A stretch of 64,000 nucleotides of DNA from Chitinophaga sp. LS1. GTDB taxonomy: Bacteria > Bacteroidota > Bacteroidia > Chitinophagales > Chitinophagaceae. The translations under genes and the position numbers were made by a program. Positions 17,973 through 27,500 of this stretch are shown piece by piece (the stretch's first letter is position 1; every line of letters starts with the position of its first letter). The notes under the pieces are model-generated. The model searched no databases, was not told the origin of the DNA, and was given only the letters and a program-made list of their open reading frames with translations. The stretch covers positions 2,792,501 to 2,856,500 of the forward strand of contig NZ_CP128362.1 of assembly GCF_034274695.1 (NCBI RefSeq), written 5' to 3'.

Positions 17973-18461
17973 TTACGCAGACGGCAGTTTTTTCACTACA
18001 TATAGCGGCAACCAGGTAAACAGGATCGCCAATCCACCTGCTATCACCCCTGAAATAATCGCCAGCCAGGTTCCCTCAAAACTATACCCTGCTGGCATAC
18101 TCACATGGATGATCCACATAGCCCCCGTAACCACAATTACCGTAGCCAAAGCATTGACACCAGCCATTCTTAGCATAAATGACAACTTTGAATTGTGAGA
18201 AGGCAACATAAATGCCAACCCCTCTTTCTCCAAAAGCGTAAAGTATTTCTTTAATATGTCGAACGTAATCCCAAATGGCAGAAAGATCGCCATGGGAATC
18301 AGAAAACGCGCCATGGAATGCGCTCCCCTGAATAAACTGACCGCATGCCTGTCGTCGAACCCAAAGTAGGGTACAACGGCATTGATCAGCAGGTTGGTTA
18401 TGAAATAAATATATAATTGTTTACGTGTGAAGGTCTTTAGCAATTTATCCCTTGACCCCAT
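17973..18461 (-). CDS. Small polytopic membrane protein of unknown function
   Basis: A 162-aa protein with about four hydrophobic segments (near residues 16-34, 50-66, 98-116 and 132-155) and a basic N-terminus. I do not recognise a family. Its start overlaps the end of the upstream acyltransferase gene by 17 bp, so translational coupling ties it to the lipid synthase operon. A role in membrane handling or export of the product is possible but is only inferred from position. Confidence 0.75.
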   Translation of the reverse strand: MGSRDKLLKTFTRKQLYIYFITNLLINAVVPYFGFDDRHAVSLFRGAHSMARFLIPMAIFLPFGITFDILKKYFTLLEKEGLAFMLPSHNSKLSFMLRMAGVNALATVIVVTGAMWIIHVSMPAGYSFEGTWLAIISGVIAGGLAILFTWLPLYVVKKLPSA

Positions 18462-19731
18462 AAGTTTGTTTTATACGGCTTTTCTCCTGAAGGATACTGA
18501 TCGCCTTCATTTGTATCGCCCGGGCATCACTTTCAGGTAGGAAAGCCTCGTTGGAAATAAATGTAAAATCAAGCAGCCCTTTGTAGGTAGAAGCCACCAA
18601 TGTATTCGGATTGCGCCAGGGAAAACCGGCACTCGGACTATACACCGTTTCCAGCTCGAAAGTCTCAAAACTCTCCGGTAGGTGTAATTTTCCCATATTT
18701 GATAAGGTCACATCATGCGTACCATCTGTCGTTTTCAAAAATGTCACCATCCTGGGCAGGGAACTATGAAAATGCTCCCCCATGTATAATAACTCGTGGA
18801 TATTGATCTTGTCAATCTTCGCCATCAGGTCATTCTTAAAACTCCGGGTCTTGGACCAGAAATCGTTCAGGGCACTGGTATCCGCAGATAATTCTACAAT
18901 AGGTGCAAATGCAAACAGTTCATCCTGCGCGATCTCAGGTACAAATCTCCTGATATCTACCGGGCAAATGAGCTTATTATGCGCCTGCGATGTTCTCACC
19001 TGCCTAAAGGCTTCCAGAAAAGCCACTGAAATGGCCGCAAAAAGAGAAGTCCCTTCCTCCTTACACCGGTATACCAGCGTATTACTCAACTCCTGGCTCA
19101 GTTTCCAGTTTAATAAATACCCCCTGCTGGTCACCGGCTTTAATCCCCGCGTTTTCAACCACAATACCAATCCCGCTATCTTCCCAATCACGCTGGCCCG
19201 GAGTTTGAATTTTTTATTATCCAACAGCGATAAAGGCAATAACTCAGATATATGCTCAAAAGAAGGATAAGGCGGCAGATCCAACAAAGGATTATCCAAC
19301 CCCATCAGCAACTCCCGCAACAATGTCAGAATAGAACTCCCGTCACAAATACAATGTGGACAAACCAGCAATAATTCCGAAACCATATCCGATTTCAGCC
19401 AAACCACCCTTGCCAGTGGCCCCTTAGTGACCTCGAACGGCCGGTACCACTCATCCACACTCACCTGTTGCCAGTCCTCGTTTGTATAACGTTCACGTAT
19501 ATCAATAGGAATCGGCGCGATCTGCGTATCTGTTACATAATAAGGCGCTCCTTTTTCATCTTCTCTGATCACCACTCTCAATAGCGGATGTTTTAGCTGC
19601 AACTTCAGCAGGGCCTGTTCCAGCCTTTCCTGATTGATCTGCCCTTTGATTTTTACGGGAAATATACAATTCACAGGTGCCTCAGAGGATACATACATCA
19701 CCCTCTCTCCAACAGTTAATTTTCTGTTCAT
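18445..19731 (-). CDS. PapA/condensation-domain-like acyltransferase (copy 1)
   Basis: A 428-aa member of the CoA-dependent acyltransferase/condensation superfamily, closest in style to phthiocerol dimycocerosyl transferase (PapA5-like) proteins. The catalytic HxxxD motif is His126-x3-Asp130 (HCICD). The N-terminus (LTVGERVMYVSSEAPVNCIF, then IKGQINQERLEQALLKLQLK) and the CPVDIRRFVP segment are shared with the neighbouring copy. It probably esterifies a hydroxyl of the lipid or its sugar with an acyl group. It overlaps the next gene by 17 bp and the previous acyltransferase by 4 bp, so it is part of the operon. Confidence 0.85.
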   Translation of the reverse strand: MNRKLTVGERVMYVSSEAPVNCIFPVKIKGQINQERLEQALLKLQLKHPLLRVVIREDEKGAPYYVTDTQIAPIPIDIRERYTNEDWQQVSVDEWYRPFEVTKGPLARVVWLKSDMVSELLLVCPHCICDGSSILTLLRELLMGLDNPLLDLPPYPSFEHISELLPLSLLDNKKFKLRASVIGKIAGLVLWLKTRGLKPVTSRGYLLNWKLSQELSNTLVYRCKEEGTSLFAAISVAFLEAFRQVRTSQAHNKLICPVDIRRFVPEIAQDELFAFAPIVELSADTSALNDFWSKTRSFKNDLMAKIDKINIHELLYMGEHFHSSLPRMVTFLKTTDGTHDVTLSNMGKLHLPESFETFELETVYSPSAGFPWRNPNTLVASTYKGLLDFTFISNEAFLPESDARAIQMKAISILQEKSRIKQTYGVKG

Positions 19732-20999
19732 ATGGTTAAAATTGGTGTGGTGCTGGGTAGTACTTCTTTTAATATCTTGAGGAGAGCGTCTTTAATAGCC
19801 CGGGCATCGTCCAGTGCTAAAAAGTCATCATTGGAAATAAATGTGAAATCCATCTGCCCTTTATATGTACAGGTCAATACTGTATTCGGATTAGCAAAAG
19901 GACCGATCACGGCGGGACTAAATACTGTTTCGATATCAAAGGTTCGCCAGTGCTCATCAATATCCAGTTGTCCCATGTTGGAAAACATCAGGTTATAATT
20001 GAGTTTGCCATACGTCAGGAATTTGATCATGTGTGGAATAGCGGAATGTGCATATTCCAGGGCATGTACCATAGAAGTGTCCAGTCTTTTCTGTTTGTCA
20101 GTAGCGATGGGCTGTAACAGCTGCACCCTTGTCCAGAAAGGCCGGGTATGTTCATCCGGAATTTCCAGTGTAATGGAAAGACCTACGGAGAAGATGGAAT
20201 CTTTGGTAATAGCCGGTACATACTTCCGGATATCTACGGGACAGGTCACCTTAGCAGCACCCTGTTCTCCCTTTACTTTTCTGAAAGCACTGGCCAGTGC
20301 TACACAGAGGGCGGTATTCACGGTAACACCCATGGCCTTACACTGACGTACCAGTGCGGATGTCATGCCCTCATCCAGTTTCCAGTGTAACAGGTAGTCC
20401 TTTTCACGGTTGGTTTTTGACTTCCCTTTTGTGGAAACCAGCGCGGCCAGGAGTTGAGAACCATATTTAACAATGCCGCCTACTAACTTTGCTTTCATTA
20501 ATGGCCACCCTGCACGTTGCGCTGCAGGAATAATATCTTCAATTGTCAATAAAGAGCGATGCATGCCAATATCCTTTGAAGGGTTATCCAGCAGGGCGAT
20601 GATTTCCTTCATCAATGCCCACCGGCCCCCGCCATCACAAAGACAATGATGCAGCGAGAGCACCAGGTCTGAATAATGCAGTGTTCTGATCCAGGTCACT
20701 CTTGCCAGTGGTGCGGTAGTCGTGTCAAAAGGCTGGGCCAGTTCTGCTAAAGTGACAGTGATCCAATCAGTGCTATGAACGATCTTCAAAGGAATGGTAC
20801 CAGGTTGTTCCTGCACCACATAGTGGTCATCGATAATGTTTGCCCTGAGCAAAGGATGTTTGGCCTGAATACAAGCCAGTGCATGTACCAGGTTCTCTTC
20901 TGAGATTGACCCTTTGATACGGATAGCAGATACGACATTGAAAGGTGTGTTGCCATCTCCCAACATCAGCCTTTCGGGAAAGAGTAATTTTCTTTTCAT
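19728..20999 (-). CDS. PapA/condensation-domain-like acyltransferase (copy 2)
   Basis: A 423-aa paralogue of the downstream acyltransferase with the same layout. The catalytic motif is His118-x3-Asp122 (HCLCD) and the CPVDIRKYVP segment is conserved. The two copies align along their whole length but have clearly diverged, consistent with old duplication and different acyl donors or acceptors. It overlaps both neighbours by 4 bp (stop/start overlap), so translation is likely coupled. The donor could be the product held on the ACP or an acyl-CoA; the sequence does not decide. Confidence 0.85.
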   Translation of the reverse strand: MKRKLLFPERLMLGDGNTPFNVVSAIRIKGSISEENLVHALACIQAKHPLLRANIIDDHYVVQEQPGTIPLKIVHSTDWITVTLAELAQPFDTTTAPLARVTWIRTLHYSDLVLSLHHCLCDGGGRWALMKEIIALLDNPSKDIGMHRSLLTIEDIIPAAQRAGWPLMKAKLVGGIVKYGSQLLAALVSTKGKSKTNREKDYLLHWKLDEGMTSALVRQCKAMGVTVNTALCVALASAFRKVKGEQGAAKVTCPVDIRKYVPAITKDSIFSVGLSITLEIPDEHTRPFWTRVQLLQPIATDKQKRLDTSMVHALEYAHSAIPHMIKFLTYGKLNYNLMFSNMGQLDIDEHWRTFDIETVFSPAVIGPFANPNTVLTCTYKGQMDFTFISNDDFLALDDARAIKDALLKILKEVLPSTTPILTI

Positions 21000-22195
21000 G
21001 CAGTTAACCTTGCTTTAGTGCGTTGTGCAAAAGTTTCTAATAGCTCTACCGCTTTATCGTTTCCTCCAGCCTGTATAAATGTATCTCTGATGTGCTGTGC
21101 GCCCTTTCTGTATTTTTCATTTTGTAAAACTTCCCACATAGAATCCCGCAGATCGCTGACCCGTAGCCGCTTGTAGCGCAGCTTGATACCACACCCTGCA
21201 TTTTCAATGAGTGATGCAGTGTGGAAATGATCGTATGCGATGGGAGTGATGAGCATAGGTAACCCATTCAGGAAAGCATCGTTCACCGTGTTGAAACCAC
21301 CATGACAGATTACCGCATCCATATGCGGCATCAGTTGTGTCTGTGGTACATAGCCCTGTACAATGAAGTTGTCCGGCCAGGTTTCAAAAATCCCCGGATC
21401 AGTCGCTGCAACGATGGTCAATGGTTCATTGGCAAATGCTTCTATCAGTTTGCCAAAAAATTCCTTTCTGATATCTACCAATAATGTACCTAACGACACG
21501 AATACCTTTGGTCCGATGGCTCTTGATAAACGATCCCAGTCGAACGGTGTATTATTCGGTCTGCCCTTTACAGGTCCAACAAAACGCATGTGTGGCAAAG
21601 GTTCCTTACACCCTGAAAACTCTTCAGAAGTAAATACAATATTCATCTCTCTTGAATGAATGGCAAACTCGCCTGAGTAAATGCCCATCTCATGATGCAG
21701 GCCTTGGATCAGGTTCTGCTGCCATTCGAAGATCTTGGGTGACTGCATACTATCTGCTGTCACATCAGGAGGTACAGGTGTAGTCGTTACGCAGGGAATA
21801 TCTTTTTGATGAGCACAGATGGCACCTGCAAAAGTGATGCAATCACTTACAATCACATCCGGCTGAAACTCATCAGCTACCCTGTTTACACCATTGATCA
21901 TAATACGGCAGAAGGGGAGGTAAGTCTCTTCCAGAGCCAGTTTCAGGGTCTCTACCCCAGATAGTTTCGGACCTTCGTCCTGCTTTTGTAAAATATGATG
22001 GATAGCAGTCTGGTATTCCGCCAGCTCTGCATGTGGTACGATGAATTTTCCTCCTGCAGGAATATGCTCAGGAGCCAGTTCTTTCAAGCCTACCCATATC
22101 ACTTCATGTCCCTTCGCAATCAGGCTGCTGCCTACACTGAGGGTGGGACTGATATGCCCGAAGAAGGGCGGTACTACAAACATGAATTTAGACAT
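20996..22195 (-). CDS. GT1 glycosyltransferase, MGT type (copy 1)
   Basis: A 399-aa GT-B fold enzyme of the macrolide/UDP-glycosyltransferase family. The N-terminal acceptor domain begins FMFVVPPFFGHISPTLSVGS. The C-terminal nucleotide-sugar domain has the signature CHGGFNTVNDAFLNGLPMLI followed by TPIAYDHFHTA. It is the same family as the next gene and as carotenoid glucosyltransferase CrtX-like proteins. It probably glycosylates a hydroxyl of the polyketide-derived lipid. It lies 23 bp after the other GT gene and overlaps the acyltransferase by 4 bp. Confidence 0.88.
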   Translation of the reverse strand: MSKFMFVVPPFFGHISPTLSVGSSLIAKGHEVIWVGLKELAPEHIPAGGKFIVPHAELAEYQTAIHHILQKQDEGPKLSGVETLKLALEETYLPFCRIMINGVNRVADEFQPDVIVSDCITFAGAICAHQKDIPCVTTTPVPPDVTADSMQSPKIFEWQQNLIQGLHHEMGIYSGEFAIHSREMNIVFTSEEFSGCKEPLPHMRFVGPVKGRPNNTPFDWDRLSRAIGPKVFVSLGTLLVDIRKEFFGKLIEAFANEPLTIVAATDPGIFETWPDNFIVQGYVPQTQLMPHMDAVICHGGFNTVNDAFLNGLPMLITPIAYDHFHTASLIENAGCGIKLRYKRLRVSDLRDSMWEVLQNEKYRKGAQHIRDTFIQAGGNDKAVELLETFAQRTKARLTA

Positions 22196-22218
22196 AGGAT
22201 AGTGGTTTTTAAGATAGA

Positions 22219-23439
22219 TTAATAAACTTTGTTGCGGTAAAATGCCTGGTTCATCGTCATACCATAAGGGGGAACGACAGGCGCCAGGTCTTCCAGCAGA
22301 TCGGCTGCTGTAGCGGCGCCACCAGAACGTTCAAATGAATCCCGGATACGTTGTGCGGCTTGTTTATACGCCGGGTTTTTCAGGATCTCGAATACAGCTT
22401 CACGAAGATGTGGTGCCTTGAAACGTTTAAAGTTCAGCCGTACACCACTCTCTGCCTGTGTGACCTGACCTGCTACATGCGATTGATCATAAGCAATAGG
22501 AATCACAACCAGTGGCAATCCATGCGAAAGTGTTTCGCACACGGTATTATGACCTCCATGGCAAACCACGGCATCCAGGTGTGGCAACAGATCCAGCTGT
22601 GGTACGCGGTCCTGCACAATAAAATTAGAAGGCCAGCTCTCAAAGAGACTTTCATCTGATACGACTATTACTGTCACTGTCTCGTTGTTAAAAGCATCAA
22701 TGACCTTTCCAAAGAATTCTTTTTTATAGGCGTGATCGAATGTCGTGCCTATCGAGACCAGTATCCTTGGATGGGCACCCATCTGCGACAGTTGTTCCCA
22801 GTTAAAAGGGGGTACAGTATGCCGGTTATTGAACACGGGGCCGATGAACTTGTAATGCTCCGGTGTGTCCATATAACCGAAGAAATCTTTTGAAGTATAT
22901 ACCAATGTGAGTTTTTCAGAAAGTACAACGGCGGTATTCCCTGGTACGCCGAGTTCCTGTTGTAGTCCTACGATCTGTTTTACTTCCCAATCGTGTACAC
23001 CGGGCAGGTCTTCAACCATCTTGATCGCTGCTGGTGCAGTCACGGAAGTAGCGTAAGGCATATTCCTGTTGTAAGCCGCAATGGCACCGGCAAATAGCTG
23101 GTGGTCATTGATCACTACATCAGGTTTGAAGCTATCCAGGATGGTATTGATGCCATCGTACATAAATCTGTTCAGGGGTATCAGTACCTCTTCGTAAAGG
23201 AACTTGATACTTTCAATGCCGGATACATTCTTTTTATGGATCTGTTCCAGGTAGTCTTCGCTATCGTCGTTATACTCGGCGAGCAGCAGCTGACCACCGG
23301 CTGGTAATCTATTGCCCAGTGCGGGGTCCAGGGTGATCCAGCCTACTTCGTGCCCTCTTTTCAATAATTCAGCACCGAGGCTCAATGTTGGGTTCACATG
23401 CCCATGTAAGGGAGGAACTATAAACGCAAACCTTGCCAT
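22219..23439 (-). CDS. GT1 glycosyltransferase, MGT type (copy 2)
   Basis: A 406-aa paralogue of the downstream GT with the same two Rossmann-like domains. The acceptor domain starts FAFIVPPLHGHVNPTLSLGA and the donor-binding signature is CHGGHNTVCETLSHGLPLVV followed by IPIAYDQSHVA. The His in the N-terminal GHVNP motif is the expected catalytic base. It overlaps the alpha/beta hydrolase gene by 22 bp. Two GTs in one operon suggest either two sugars on the product or sequential addition to make a disaccharide; sugar identity cannot be read from sequence. Confidence 0.88.
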   Translation of the reverse strand: MARFAFIVPPLHGHVNPTLSLGAELLKRGHEVGWITLDPALGNRLPAGGQLLLAEYNDDSEDYLEQIHKKNVSGIESIKFLYEEVLIPLNRFMYDGINTILDSFKPDVVINDHQLFAGAIAAYNRNMPYATSVTAPAAIKMVEDLPGVHDWEVKQIVGLQQELGVPGNTAVVLSEKLTLVYTSKDFFGYMDTPEHYKFIGPVFNNRHTVPPFNWEQLSQMGAHPRILVSIGTTFDHAYKKEFFGKVIDAFNNETVTVIVVSDESLFESWPSNFIVQDRVPQLDLLPHLDAVVCHGGHNTVCETLSHGLPLVVIPIAYDQSHVAGQVTQAESGVRLNFKRFKAPHLREAVFEILKNPAYKQAAQRIRDSFERSGGAATAADLLEDLAPVVPPYGMTMNQAFYRNKVY

Positions 23440-24233
23440 ATTCTATTATTGATTTGTCTGAATTTGCTCTGCCATCCTTCGAAGAAGTCTTTTAATCGTA
23501 ATGCCGTTTCTTCCGGCTGTTGTAGCGGCAGATTATGATCCCCGTTCAGTAAAGCGAGCTTGGAACGGGTGAGTCTGTCATATAAAGTTTGTCCGGAGGG
23601 TACGCAGTCAGAGTCTTTGCCATAGAGCAATAACGTATCCTGTTTGATATACCCGATCTCTTTGCCTGAGAAGAAGCCACGTTCTTTGCGCAGGTCAGCT
23701 TTGATGGATGTTTCATTGAACAGGTATTCGTACATGCGATGGTTTTTTTCCAGCTGTCGCTTGCCCATCTTAAACTTTGTGGTGTCAGTAAAGTTGTTGA
23801 TGTAGTCGATCAGAAACTCTTTGCTGTACATATCGATGATGCCCAGTCTTTCATTTTCGCCCGGATCAGGCGCTTCGATGACCGCAAGTTTCCTGACCCT
23901 ACCGGGGAACCGGCTCGCCATGCGCAGGGCTACCAGTCCGCCGAAGCTATAACCTACCAGGTGTACCGCTTTGAGTTCTAAGGTTTCCATCAGGGCTAAC
24001 AGATCGTCGGTGAGGGCGTTCAGGTCATAACCATCTTTCTCCTTACCGCTCATGCCATGACTCTTCAGGTCATACATGACTACATGAAATTGTTTGGCCA
24101 GAATTGGGGCAATGTTGAAATAGTAAACGGACAGATTGCTGAACATTCCATGGATCAGCAAAATGGTTTCCTTTGCACCTTTGTTCATTTCCTGTACATG
24201 AACGGAGGTGTGATTGATTTTGATTACTGGCAT
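23418..24233 (-). CDS. Alpha/beta hydrolase
   Basis: A 271-aa cytoplasmic alpha/beta hydrolase. The nucleophile Ser96 is in GYSFGG, the oxyanion region is HGMFSN near residue 28, the likely acid is the Asp in YGKDSD, and the catalytic His is in NGDHNLP near the C-terminus. The family includes esterases and thioesterase-like enzymes. In this operon it is the only candidate for releasing the finished chain from an ACP, though it could also transfer or hydrolyse an ester. It overlaps the ACP gene by 10 bp and the GT gene by 22 bp. Confidence 0.88.
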   Translation of the reverse strand: MPVIKINHTSVHVQEMNKGAKETILLIHGMFSNLSVYYFNIAPILAKQFHVVMYDLKSHGMSGKEKDGYDLNALTDDLLALMETLELKAVHLVGYSFGGLVALRMASRFPGRVRKLAVIEAPDPGENERLGIIDMYSKEFLIDYINNFTDTTKFKMGKRQLEKNHRMYEYLFNETSIKADLRKERGFFSGKEIGYIKQDTLLLYGKDSDCVPSGQTLYDRLTRSKLALLNGDHNLPLQQPEETALRLKDFFEGWQSKFRQINNRIWQGLRL

Positions 24234-24520
24234 TGTTCAATGTATTTTATAATGTCACCCAGACTGAGATTGATCAGCTGGTCGAGGTCCATGTTGGAGA
24301 GCCATCCTGTAAAGTCTACATGTTCGCCAAAGTGACTCTTCACTTTCTCTGAAAAGGACACGATCTCGATACTGTCCATTTCCAGGTCCCGTGTAAAAGA
24401 GCTTTCTTTGGTGATGTCCATATCTTCTACGAACTCTTCTCCGATTACCTCAGTTATGAATTGTTTCAGCAAGGCGAAGATCTCTTCGCTGTTCAGTTTG
24501 TGTGCAGCTATAGCGTCCAT
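24224..24520 (-). CDS. Stand-alone acyl carrier protein
   Basis: A 98-aa ACP. The phosphopantetheine attachment site is Ser50 in LEMDSIEIV, and the rest shows the acidic four-helix ACP pattern. It is in addition to the three ACPs built into the 2455-aa synthase. It overlaps the KS-AT-DH-PPTase gene by 13 bp and the hydrolase gene by 10 bp. It may carry a starter unit, an acyl group for the acyltransferases, or the finished chain. Confidence 0.93.
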   Translation of the reverse strand: MDAIAAHKLNSEEIFALLKQFITEVIGEEFVEDMDITKESSFTRDLEMDSIEIVSFSEKVKSHFGEHVDFTGWLSNMDLDQLINLSLGDIIKYIEQCQ

Positions 24521-27500
24521 CCGATTATAAAATTGTTGTGTTTAATTGTCTTAATGTTGATATCGTTAATAGTCAGTTCATCACCAGTGATAGTGGTAAT
24601 GGTATATCCTTTTGGATTGCCCTGGAGCCCTTTGCCCAGGTATTTGCCATAGGCTTCTTTGGCGACCCAGGCACGAATGATCCATTCATCGCGGTTCTCA
24701 GGGGGCAACAGCTCCAGTTCTGTAACACTGAACACCAGTTCACAAAAGCCTTCGCTCTGTGGTTTTATCTCTTCTATGTCAATGCCTACGGTTTGGTGAT
24801 AACGGGCAATCGCCACGGCTTCCATGCCTTTGTGTGCGATACTCAGTTGAATACCTTCCACACCTGCTACATAAGGTGCACCGGCAGCATTGTTTTTGAT
24901 TTCAAATTCTATCGGGAAGCAATGGTGTTGTAACACCGCCCGCACAGCGTCTTTGGCGGCCACGCGACTGATGATCCGTTCTTTACGCTTCATGGGCATC
25001 AACCCTTTTACAAATGCTTTTTCTGCCTGGTTCAGGTAGCGCTTCTGAATAAAATCCCATGATACCACACGCTGGTAAGCATTGTTGAAAGTGAATACAC
25101 CCGGTGCAATCTCTTTCGCCAGCTTATTTTGTAAAGGCGCCATGGAGATCTGCCAGAGGGCTTCATCAATTTCAAGCCTTCTGTTTTGCCAACCGGTAAC
25201 GATGGCCCAGATCTGTCCTGCTTTTTTAATGACAAAATCAGCAGTCGCAAATTCGTCATTCAGTTCAGTGAGCTGACACGTGCATTCAAAGCTGCCGGAT
25301 TGATCCTGCATATCACCATAGAAAGCGATTTCATGGATCTTTACGGGAAATGCGATCCTGTCTTTCGTTAAGATCAGCTGTAACCACAGTCCGAACAACT
25401 GGCCGGCGTTGTCTAATAAGGATCCTTTGCCCGTGCTGCTTTCGATGATGCCGGTGATACCTTTTTCTCCCATGTGCACAATCTTCCTGATACCCTGATA
25501 ACCGGGGCCATGGAACATGTGCCGCTCGTATATTTGCTCAGGTGTTTTGTACAATTCACTGCCTAATGAGGGGCCAATGGAAAAATCCCTTGCAGGTGGT
25601 ACCGGATATTGTTTAGTCAGTTGCACACTGGCATTGGCATAATTTGGAAGGTCCATGTGCACAGTGTCATTCCCTTCCCACTTACCGGTAATGGTTTCTT
25701 TGAAAGGAGAGGACACGTTCATCCATTGGAACACCTGTATGTTGTAAATGCGTTTTACAGCCCTATTCTGTCCGTTTGCACGGGCCACGTCACCAAATAG
25801 CTCAAAGATCATCGTCATGGGTATAACGGGGTCCATATCCTCTTTAATGGGCCATCCGGGTTTTTGTTTTACCAATGCGTGGTCGATGAGGTAAGGCGTG
25901 TTTTCCAGGGAAATATTGAGTGTATGAGAAATGGGTTGTACAGTGATCGGGTCATTGAATAGTGCAATGATTTCATCCTGGATAGCCGTGATCTCATCTA
26001 CATTTTGGAGAAATGCCTGTAAAACAGGTTTTCGAACGGTGGCAAATGCCGGCTTCATAGCAGGAGCAGGAAGAGATAATCCCTTTAAACTATCCAGTTC
26101 TTTAATAAACGGTGAGCCTAATTGCAAAGGCATACCCGATTTGCCTTTCGGCGAAATCCCTAAAAATGCCAGATTTACCGCTTTCCCCTCCACAAACAAT
26201 GCAGCCATTACTCGTTGTAACTGATCCAAACCACCGCGTGTAGGTACATTCGCAGCGATCGCACTATATGATTTACCTTTTAATGTATCGTCTACAAATC
26301 CAATCAAACCACCTGCACCCGCCTGAATAAACACGCGTACATTTTCTTCCTCGTATAATTTCCGGGTCAGTTCACGGAAGCGTACCGGTTTGATCAAATG
26401 CTCCACACTCAAATCCCTGATAGCCTCATACGTATCCGGATACAGATCCAGCGTAGTAGCGGACCAGAACGGAATCTCAGGTTTCAACCACTGTATCTTG
26501 CTGATACCTGCGAGTAATACATCTGTTTTCTTCGCTACAAAAGGAGAGTGGAAGCCAGACTGGAAAGGCAGTACCTGATAGAAGATCTGCTTTACTTTCA
26601 GTATCTCAATGAAGTCTGCAACAGCAGCATCCGTACCACAAAGAATCGCTTGCTGCGGACAGTTGTCCATGGATAGATAGATGTCTTTCTTCCCTTCCAG
26701 TAAAGGAAGCAGCTGATCATATCCAATACCGGTTACCAGAAATTTCGCATTTTCTGTTTCTAATGCCTGTGGGTTCAGGTCCTGTAATATTTCAAGAATA
26801 GAAGCTTCCGTAGCCATGCCCGCAGAGCGGCCAGCCAGCCATTCACCCATACTATGTCCTGCATTCAGGTCAGGACGAATACCCATTTGTTTGAGGGCTG
26901 TATCGATAATACGGCTCCTTTCCAGCAGGGTAATAGCAGAATCATATACGCTGTCTTTATTGCTCTCAGCACCGGGTAAATTAAAGTGAGCTGCTACGCT
27001 ATCTACTTCTCCGCCCCCCAATCCATCCAGACCTGCGAAAAGGAAGGCTACCTTTCCACCTTTGGAAATCAACGGCTCATTGGTAAACCAGATGTCCTGT
27101 TTATTTCTCCACGGCGTATTCCTGCCTACAATTTTTACGGCTTTTTTGATTCGTTCCGGCGAAGGATCAAACAATGCAATGCGGTAATCACCCTGTCCCG
27201 GATCGGTTTCTTTATTCTCCAATGCACGGATCAATGCATCTCCACTATTCCTTGCCAGCAGTAATACATCTGCTTTCAGCGAAGGCGTGATACCATTGAA
27301 GACGCCTTTAGGTAAGCCATTAAAGCCTTCCACCACCAGGTGTGCATTGATGCCACCAAACCCAAATGCATTCACCCCTGCTCTTAATGGCAAGCCTGTC
27401 GCCTGCCAGTCGGTCGCTTCCTGTACGGGTGCAAACCGGGTGTCCTGCATAGCTGCTATCGGTTCTTCACAATGCAGGGTAGGAGGCAGGGTGTTGTGAT

